Shown here: positions 31,373 through 35,823 of the stretch, piece after piece
Layout: every line of letters starts with the position of its first letter
Numbering within the stretch: position 1 is the stretch's first letter
Source of the DNA: Candidatus Enterococcus stercoripullorum
GTDB taxonomy: Bacteria; Bacillota; Bacilli; Lactobacillales; Enterococcaceae
Assembly (NCBI GenBank): GCA_019120335.1
Contig: DWVH01000009.1
Span: 1 to 35,823 of the forward strand
Direction of reading: 5' to 3'
DNA length: 35,823 nucleotides
The notes under the pieces: generated by a model
The model's database searches: none
The model's input: the letters and a program-made list of their open reading frames with translations, nothing else
Told to the model about the DNA's origin: nothing
Translations under genes and position numbers: made by a program

Positions 31373-31412
31373 AAAAAGACTTGAGACCCTGTATTTGGGC
31401 TCAAGTCTTTTT
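31373..31412. terminator. Bidirectional terminator between atpC and the SufT-like gene
   Basis: GACTTGAG (31378-31385) pairs with CTCAAGTC (31400-31407), with inner CCC/GGG, flanked by an A-run and a T-run. It ends both convergent transcripts. Confidence 0.9.
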
Positions 31413-31422
31413 GTTCGTTTAA

Positions 31423-31767
31423 CTAGCGGATTCCTAGGGCGATTCTAGCATATCGACTCATTCGATCAGTTGTCCAAGCTGGATACCACACAAGTTTGAC
31501 ATCGACACTTTTGACTTCTTCTACTTCTTCTAAAGCATCATGAATATTATCAGTTAAGATATCTGCTAGTGGACAGCCCATTGTGGTTAAAGTCATTTTA
31601 ATTACCGTTTCACCGGTTGTACCATTAAATTCCACTTCATAAACTAATCCTAAGTTTACGATATCAATCCCTAGTTCTGGGTCGATAACTGTTTCCAAAG
31701 CAGTTAAGATTTTCTCTTTAATTGCTTCGATTTGTTCTTCTGTATATGAATGTTGTTGCTCAGACAT
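31423..31767 (-). CDS. MIP18/DUF59 family Fe-S assembly protein (SufT-like)
   Basis: This 114-residue protein has the DUF59 (MIP18) fold used in iron-sulfur cluster maturation by SufT and in the PaaD proteins. The signature D-P-E-L-G-I-D-I-V-N-L-G-L-V-Y is at about 29-43, and the conserved cysteine sits in T-T-M-G-C-P-L-A-D near residue 64. The last third has W-Y-P-A-W-T-x-D-R-M-S, found in the single-domain Firmicute members. It is monocistronic on the minus strand with its own promoter and ribosome binding site GGAGGG. The exact client proteins are unknown. Confidence 0.88.
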   Translation of the reverse strand: MSEQQHSYTEEQIEAIKEKILTALETVIDPELGIDIVNLGLVYEVEFNGTTGETVIKMTLTTMGCPLADILTDNIHDALEEVEEVKSVDVKLVWYPAWTTDRMSRYARIALGIR

Positions 31768-31795
31768 GAAGATCCCTCCAAAATTTATATACTTT

Positions 31796-31824
31796 ATGAT
31801 ACAGAATTTTGAACGTTTTGTAAA
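31796..31824 (-). promoter_or_regulatory. Promoter of the SufT-like gene
   Basis: Minus strand: -35 TTTACA (31824-31819), 17-base spacer, -10 TATCAT (31801-31796). Confidence 0.65.
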
Positions 31825-31920
31825 TTATTGAAACTCAAAAGTTGCTTTTTCAAAGTGTAGGTCTTTAATCTTATCGTATTATCGAAGTGATGAATGTATT
31901 TTTTGAAAAAAGGTAAGTGA

Positions 31921-31949
31921 TTGCTTTTCATGAAAAAATAATGTATCAT
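31921..31949 (+). promoter_or_regulatory. Probable promoter of the DUF1146-murA operon
   Basis: -35 TTGCTT (31921-31926), 17-base spacer, -10 TATCAT (31944-31949). Confidence 0.55.
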
Positions 31950-31976
31950 AAGAATGTTAAATAAATAGGAGGTAAC

Positions 31977-32213
31977 ATGTTAAATAATAGTATTGAACAG
32001 ATTGTACGTTTTGTAAGTCATCTCATTTGGATATATTTGACGTTTTGGTCTTTGCAGTCACTGAATTTGCAAACGCTATTTAAAAAGCAAAAGACCGGCC
32101 AAATTAGGGTGTTCATGTTACTTCTTGCTATAGGTCTTGGTTACCTAGTAAGTAGTTTTTTCTTTGAGATTTTACAATTGTCGAAAAATCTTTTTATTGC
32201 TCGATTGCAGTAA
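31977..32213 (+). CDS. DUF1146 small membrane protein (YwzB-like)
   Basis: This 78-residue protein has two hydrophobic segments (about 10-28 and 43-65) separated by a short basic loop with K-K-Q-K-T-G-Q-I-R. It matches the DUF1146/YwzB family, small membrane proteins of unknown function found in Firmicutes between the atp operon and murA. That context is kept here, with only the SufT-like gene intervening. AGGAGGT precedes the ATG. It is probably co-transcribed with murA, 32 bases downstream. Confidence 0.85.
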   Translation: MLNNSIEQIVRFVSHLIWIYLTFWSLQSLNLQTLFKKQKTGQIRVFMLLLAIGLGYLVSSFFFEILQLSKNLFIARLQ

Positions 32214-32245
32214 AGGGTAGTGTATTTTTGGAGGGGACGAATATA

Positions 32246-33544
32246 ATGGAAGAAATTATCGTTCAAGGAGGTAATGCTCTTAAAGGTTCAGTAAAAATAG
32301 AAGGAGCTAAGAATGCGGTTCTTCCCATTTTAGCTGCAAGTCTTCTAGCGGATCAAGGGCATACGGTATTAAACAATGTACCAATTCTTTCAGATGTGTT
32401 TACAATGAATGAAGTGATACGTCATTTAAATGTAGATTTAACTTTTAATGAAGATAATAATCAAGTAGTAATAGATGCAACAAATGAATTAGCTATTGAA
32501 GCACCTTATGAATATGTTAGTAAAATGCGCGCTTCAATTGTTGTTATGGGGCCTTTATTGGCGAGAAATGGGCATGCTAAAGTTGCGATGCCCGGTGGTT
32601 GTGCAATTGGTAAGCGTCCAATTGATTTACATCTTAAGGGGTTTCAAGCATTAGGTGCAACCATTAATCAAGCAGAAGGATATATTGAAGCAGTGGCGGA
32701 TGAACTGCATGGTGCTCATATTTATTTGGATTTTCCTAGTGTGGGTGCAACTCAAAATATTATGATGGCTGCAGTTAAAGCAAAAGGAACAACCATTATC
32801 GAAAATGTTGCGCGTGAGCCTGAAATTGTTGATTTAGCGAATATTTTAAATAAAATGGGTGCGAAAATCTATGGTGCAGGTACAGAAAGTATGCGTATTG
32901 AAGGTGTTGATCATTTACACGGTGTCACTCATTCAATTGTTCAAGACCGTATCGAAGCAGGTACATTTATGGTTGCTGCTGCGATGACCGGTGGTGATGT
33001 CATTATTAATGACGCCATTTCAGAACATAATCGTCCATTAATTTCTAAATTGATGGAGATGGGTGCGAAAATATTTGAAGTTGAAGAAGGGTTACGGGTT
33101 ATTGGTCCAAAAGACTTAAAGCCTACTGATGTGAAGACATTACCTCACCCAGGTTTCCCAACAGATATGCAAGCTCAGATGACAGCTATCCAATTAATAG
33201 CAAAAGGAAATAGCTTTGTAACCGAAACAGTTTTTGAAAATCGTTTCCAACATTTAGAAGAGATGCGCAGAATGAATGCTCATGTGAAAATTGATGGTTC
33301 TGTGGCATGTATTGAAGGCGGTCATGAATTGCAAGGTGCAACAGTCTATGCCACGGATTTGCGTGCGGCAGCGGCTTTAATTCTTGCTGGTTTAAAAGCC
33401 AAAGGTAGAACGCGTGTCCGTAATTTGAAATATTTAGATCGTGGCTATTATAAATTCCATGAAAAATTACGTGCTTTAGGTGCTGATGTTATTCGTGTAG
33501 ATATTGATGAAAAGTTAGCTGAAAAAGAAAAAGTGAATGCGTAA
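32246..33544 (+). CDS. murA: UDP-N-acetylglucosamine 1-carboxyvinyltransferase
   Basis: MurA transfers enolpyruvate from phosphoenolpyruvate to UDP-GlcNAc, the first committed step of peptidoglycan synthesis and the target of fosfomycin. The 432 residues show K22-N23 in G-A-K-N-A, and the catalytic cysteine C119 in P-G-G-C-A-I-G-x-R-P-I-D. Having cysteine rather than aspartate there predicts fosfomycin sensitivity of the enzyme itself. ATG 32246 is used, behind TTGGAGGGG; the upstream TTG (32228) belongs to that site. Low-GC Gram-positives often carry two murA paralogues; this copy next to the atp operon corresponds to the main one. Confidence 0.96.
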   Translation: MEEIIVQGGNALKGSVKIEGAKNAVLPILAASLLADQGHTVLNNVPILSDVFTMNEVIRHLNVDLTFNEDNNQVVIDATNELAIEAPYEYVSKMRASIVVMGPLLARNGHAKVAMPGGCAIGKRPIDLHLKGFQALGATINQAEGYIEAVADELHGAHIYLDFPSVGATQNIMMAAVKAKGTTIIENVAREPEIVDLANILNKMGAKIYGAGTESMRIEGVDHLHGVTHSIVQDRIEAGTFMVAAAMTGGDVIINDAISEHNRPLISKLMEMGAKIFEVEEGLRVIGPKDLKPTDVKTLPHPGFPTDMQAQMTAIQLIAKGNSFVTETVFENRFQHLEEMRRMNAHVKIDGSVACIEGGHELQGATVYATDLRAAAALILAGLKAKGRTRVRNLKYLDRGYYKFHEKLRALGADVIRVDIDEKLAEKEKVNA

Positions 33545-33556
33545 AAGGAAAGCATA

Positions 33557-33733
33557 ATGAAAAATACTCGCTATATTAGAAATGTTTTATTGAAAATATT
33601 TTTTGTATTTATTTTAGCAGTGGTGTTATTCTTTGTCGGTTTAATGATTGGTTATGGTATTATCGGGGATGGACATCCACTTGAAGTGTTAAATCCAGCT
33701 ATCTGGCACCATATTTTTGATTTTTTGAAGTAA
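33557..33733 (+). CDS. EpuA-like small membrane protein (annotated in relatives as 'RNA polymerase subunit beta')
   Basis: This short gene encodes 58 residues: a basic start (K-N-T-R-Y-I-R), one membrane helix at about 14-36, then G-Y-G-I-I-G-D-G-H-P and a tail with W-H-H-I-F. The G-x-G-x-x-G-D-G pattern identifies the EpuA/PF11772 family found after murA in Lactobacillales. Such proteins carry the misleading name 'DNA-directed RNA polymerase subunit beta' in databases; nothing here supports a polymerase role. AAAGGAAAG precedes the ATG, 12 bases after murA, so they form an operon. A terminator follows. Function is unknown. Confidence 0.85.
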   Translation: MKNTRYIRNVLLKIFFVFILAVVLFFVGLMIGYGIIGDGHPLEVLNPAIWHHIFDFLK

Positions 33734-33742
33734 AATAAGAAG

Positions 33743-33776
33743 ATTGGCTAGTAGGGGTGCTTACTAGTCAATTTTT
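33743..33776 (+). terminator. Terminator between the EpuA-like gene and yidD
   Basis: ATTGGCTAGTA (33743-33753) pairs with TACTAGTCAAT (33762-33772), with one G-U pair, followed by TTTTT. Confidence 0.82.
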
Positions 33777-33795
33777 ATAGTTGGAGGAAAAATAA

Positions 33796-34062
33796 ATGAA
33801 AAAAATACTGATTACAATTGTACGTGGTTACCAACGCTTTATCTCCCCATTATTTCCGCCGAGTTGTCGCTATCATCCAACCTGTTCAAACTATATGATT
33901 CAATCGATTAAAGTTCACGGGGCATTTAAAGGAACATTAATGGGGATAGCAAGAATTTTAAGATGTCATCCATTTGTTAAGGGTGGTGTCGATTATGTGC
34001 CTTTAACATTTTCATTGAAGCGCAATACAAAGGATCAACATCGTCCTAATTATAAGGATTAG
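33796..34062 (+). CDS. yidD: Membrane protein insertion efficiency factor YidD
   Basis: YidD is a small, peripherally membrane-bound protein that helps the YidC insertase. The 88 residues contain the family hallmark [22 protein letters not shown] (about 12-33) and R-C-H-P-F near residue 56. A basic, disordered tail follows. GGAGGAAA precedes the ATG. It stands between two terminators; no distinct promoter was recognised in the 20 bases between them, so read-through from murA is likely. Confidence 0.94.
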   Translation: MKKILITIVRGYQRFISPLFPPSCRYHPTCSNYMIQSIKVHGAFKGTLMGIARILRCHPFVKGGVDYVPLTFSLKRNTKDQHRPNYKD

Positions 34063-34082
34063 GATTTTGTTGGTCTTTTTTT
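34044..34082 (+). terminator. Terminator overlapping the end of yidD
   Basis: TCCTAAT (34044-34050) pairs with ATTAGGA (34058-34064), followed by TTTTG and, after six bases, a longer T-run (34076-34082). The left arm lies in the last codons of yidD. Confidence 0.7.
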
Positions 34083-34095
34083 GTAAACGCTTTTA
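34082..34095 (+). promoter_or_regulatory. Candidate cre site (CcpA) upstream of livJ
   Basis: TGTAAACGCTTTTA matches the cre consensus TGWAANCGNTNWCA at all but one position. It lies 65 bases before the livJ -35 box. Confidence 0.5.
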
Positions 34096-34141
34096 AATTG
34101 TGTATATTTTTCCGAATTAAAACATATTTTCTAAAATAATA

Positions 34142-34156
34142 AATTTTCTGAAAATT
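34142..34156 (+). promoter_or_regulatory. CodY box
   Basis: AATTTTCTGAAAATT is an exact match to the 15-bp CodY consensus AATTTTCWGAAAATT. It ends three bases before the livJ -35 element, where bound CodY would hinder polymerase. Confidence 0.8.
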
Positions 34157-34159
34157 CTG

Positions 34160-34188
34160 TTGACAATTAGAAAATTTTTATGTATATT
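34160..34188 (+). promoter_or_regulatory. livJ promoter
   Basis: Consensus -35 TTGACA (34160-34165), 17-base spacer, -10 TATATT (34183-34188). Confidence 0.8.
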
Positions 34189-34228
34189 GTTGACATATCC
34201 TAAATGGTATTAAGGGAGGACAACTAGG

Positions 34229-35413
34229 ATGAAGATGAAAAAATTAGCTTATTTAGTAGCAGGTTTAGTATTGCTTTCAGCATGTAGCGCTGCGCCAGGT
34301 GGCGGTAAAGGAGCTACTGGCGGTGGTGGAAACAAACAATCCGGTGACACCATTAAAATTGGGGTAAACCTTGAGTTATCTGGTGGAGTAGCAGCCTATG
34401 GTAATGCTGAAAAAAATGGGGTTGAATTAGCAGCCGAACAGATTAACAAAGACGGCGGTATTTTAGGTAAAAAAGTGAAGTTGGTTGTCAAAGATAATAA
34501 ATCTGACAATAATGAAGCAGCAACGGTCGCAGCGAACTTAGTTACGAATGATAAAGTTGTTGCAGTCATTGGACCTGCTACATCAGGAGCAATAAAAACA
34601 GTTATTCCTAATATGACGAAAGCACAGGTGCCAGTCATTTCACCTTCTGCAACTGACGATTCTATTACCTTAAATGGTAAAGATGTTCAGAAATATGTTT
34701 TCCGTTCATGTTTCCAAGATAGTTTCCAAGGAATTATGTTAGCTGATTATGCAACAAATAAATTAAAAGCTGAAAAAGTAGCAATTTTGGCAGATAATTC
34801 AAGTGATTATGCAATTGGATTAACCAAAGCTTTCAAGAAAGAATATAAAGGCGATATTGTTCTAGAAGAAAACTTCACGCAAGATGATAAGGATTTCCAA
34901 GCAGTATTAACAAAACTTAAAGGGAAAGATTTTGATGCTATTTATGTTCCTGGTTATTACACACAAGCTGGTTTAATCATTAAACAAGCTCGTGAATTAG
35001 GAATTACGCAACCAATCATCGGTGCAGATGGTTTTGGTGATGAAAAGATGGTACAAACAGCTGGAGCACAAAATGTAAACAATGTATTTTATAGTACGCA
35101 CTTCTCTACCAAAGCACCAGCAACTGATAAAGTACCTGCGTTTATTGAAGCTTATAAAGCAAAATACAATGCTGAACCTTCAACATTTAACGCTTTAGCT
35201 TATGATTCACTATACATGATTAAACAAGCAATTGAAGATCAAAAATCAGCAGACTCTGCAGCCATTCAAAAAGGCTTAGCTAACTTGAAAGATTTTGAAG
35301 GTGTTACTGGTACAATGACAATTGATAAGAACCACAACCCTGAAAAATCACTTGTAATTCTTGGCTTAACAGATGGTAAAGAATCATCTGCAGAAACCAT
35401 CAATGCAAAATAA
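34229..35413 (+). CDS. livJ: Branched-chain amino acid ABC transporter, substrate-binding lipoprotein
   Basis: LivJ is the surface-anchored receptor that captures leucine, isoleucine or valine and delivers it to the LivHMGF permease. The 394 residues begin with a lipoprotein signal peptide whose lipobox L-L-S-A-C puts the lipidated cysteine at C19. A Gly-rich flexible linker (about 22-38) follows, then a type I periplasmic-binding fold (Peripla_BP_6) with I-K-I-G-V-N-L-E-L-S-G and V-I-G-P-A-T-S-G-A. GGGAGG precedes ATG 34229. A CodY box and a cre-like site upstream predict repression in amino-acid-rich conditions and carbon control. Exact amino acid preference is inference. Confidence 0.92.
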   Translation: MKMKKLAYLVAGLVLLSACSAAPGGGKGATGGGGNKQSGDTIKIGVNLELSGGVAAYGNAEKNGVELAAEQINKDGGILGKKVKLVVKDNKSDNNEAATVAANLVTNDKVVAVIGPATSGAIKTVIPNMTKAQVPVISPSATDDSITLNGKDVQKYVFRSCFQDSFQGIMLADYATNKLKAEKVAILADNSSDYAIGLTKAFKKEYKGDIVLEENFTQDDKDFQAVLTKLKGKDFDAIYVPGYYTQAGLIIKQARELGITQPIIGADGFGDEKMVQTAGAQNVNNVFYSTHFSTKAPATDKVPAFIEAYKAKYNAEPSTFNALAYDSLYMIKQAIEDQKSADSAAIQKGLANLKDFEGVTGTMTIDKNHNPEKSLVILGLTDGKESSAETINAK

Positions 35414-35420
35414 TGAAAGC

Positions 35421-35452
35421 GGAGGTCTGGCTCAGGTCAGCCTCCTTCTTTT
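35421..35452 (+). terminator. Weak terminator or attenuator between livJ and livH
   Basis: GGAGG (35421-35425) pairs with CCTCC (35441-35445), then TTCTTTT. Partial termination here would leave more receptor than permease, a common pattern in such operons. Confidence 0.55.
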
Positions 35453-35482
35453 AAACTTTATATAGAAAGAGAGATTTGCAAT

Positions 35483-35823
35483 ATGGAAGCAATCATTCAA
35501 CAATTAATAAATGGTTTGTTCCTGGGAAGTATCTATGCTTTATTAGCCTTAGGTTACACCATGGTATATGGAATCATCAAGTTGATTAACTTTGCCCATG
35601 GTGAGATTTATATGATTGGTAGTTTTATTGGCTATTTCCTATTAAATAATACGGGAATTGGTTTTTTCCCAGCAATGATTATTTCAATGATTGCCTGTGC
35701 TTTTTTAGGTGTAACCATTGAATTTTTAGCTTATCGTCCTTTGAGAAAATCAACACGTATTTCTGCTTTGATTACGGCGATTGGAGTATCCTTCTTTTTA
35801 CAAAATATTATGATTTATTTCTT
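35483..35823 (+). CDS. livH: Branched-chain amino acid ABC transporter permease, N-terminal part
   Basis: LivH is one of two membrane permease subunits of the branched-chain amino acid importer. Only 113 codons are visible, as the gene runs off the window. The conserved G-L-F-L-G-S-I-Y-A-L-L-A-L-G-Y-T-M-V-Y-G-I-I-segment (about 11-32) and the adjacent N-F-A-H-G-E-I-Y-M-I-G motif are characteristic of this permease family. Three to four hydrophobic segments are already present. It starts with ATG 35483 after AGAAAGAGAG. livM, livG and livF are expected next, beyond the window. Confidence 0.93.
   Translation, partial: MEAIIQQLINGLFLGSIYALLALGYTMVYGIIKLINFAHGEIYMIGSFIGYFLLNNTGIGFFPAMIISMIACAFLGVTIEFLAYRPLRKSTRISALITAIGVSFFLQNIMIYF

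Noticed and set aside
33704-33719. Sigma-54-like -24 element (TGGCAC)
   Set aside because: It lies inside the EpuA-like coding region and lacks a proper TTGCA at -12.

Overview
The window is a stretch of low-GC chromosome from a lactic acid bacterium, almost certainly Enterococcaceae (an Enterococcus or Vagococcus relative; the genus is inference). Three things point that way: the protein sequences, the rpoN-cggR-gap-pgk-tpiA-eno block, and secG-esterase-rnr-smpB. I count 39 protein genes (two cut by the window edges), one tRNA gene and one probable small RNA that is not obviously described. Most genes are housekeeping. The less explained signals sit between genes, at 400-844, 13058-13420, 19140-19256 and 34080-34228.

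Layout. 1-399: 3' end of an ISLre2-type transposase. 400-844: no protein gene, but a minus-strand promoter, a two-hairpin small RNA and its terminator, plus two further inverted repeats. 851-6493: cell division and DNA repair or redox genes zapA, cvpA, mutS2, trxA, uvrC. 6524-8392: glyoxalase I and a NUDIX hydrolase fired from divergent promoters, then a Cof-type phosphatase. 8413-10574: an HD phosphohydrolase and a lipoyl/octanoyl transferase on the minus strand, forming an operon with the phosphatase. 10692-11832: a DUF1934 protein and RNA polymerase delta. 11912-13057: a MetE-like methyltransferase on the minus strand. 13299-13370: tRNA-Arg(CCG), minus strand. 13421-14734: sigma-54. 14953-20555: the glycolytic operon with its repressor CggR. 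20725-24647: secG, carboxylesterase, RNase R, SmpB. 24924-31372: the complete F1Fo ATP synthase operon in the canonical order a-c-b-delta-alpha-gamma-beta-epsilon. 31423-35823: a SufT-like Fe-S assembly protein (minus), a DUF1146 protein, murA, a 58-residue EpuA-like membrane protein, yidD, and the start of a branched-chain amino acid ABC transporter (livJ, livH).

How it works together. The glycolytic block makes ATP by substrate-level phosphorylation and is probably controlled by CggR sensing fructose-1,6-bisphosphate; the ATP synthase in such a fermenter probably works mainly as a proton pump. SecG and YidD serve protein export and membrane insertion; RNase R and SmpB serve RNA quality control and ribosome rescue. 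The liv transporter carries an exact CodY box next to its promoter and a near-consensus cre site upstream, which suggests joint control by nitrogen and carbon status.

Best leads for something new: the small RNA at 457-519 (minus); the perfect 16-bp palindrome in the eno leader; the LysR-type dyad centred about -66 upstream of the MetE-like gene; and the rpoN leader, which seems to run antisense through tRNA-Arg. No CRISPR array, prophage or defence island was seen.
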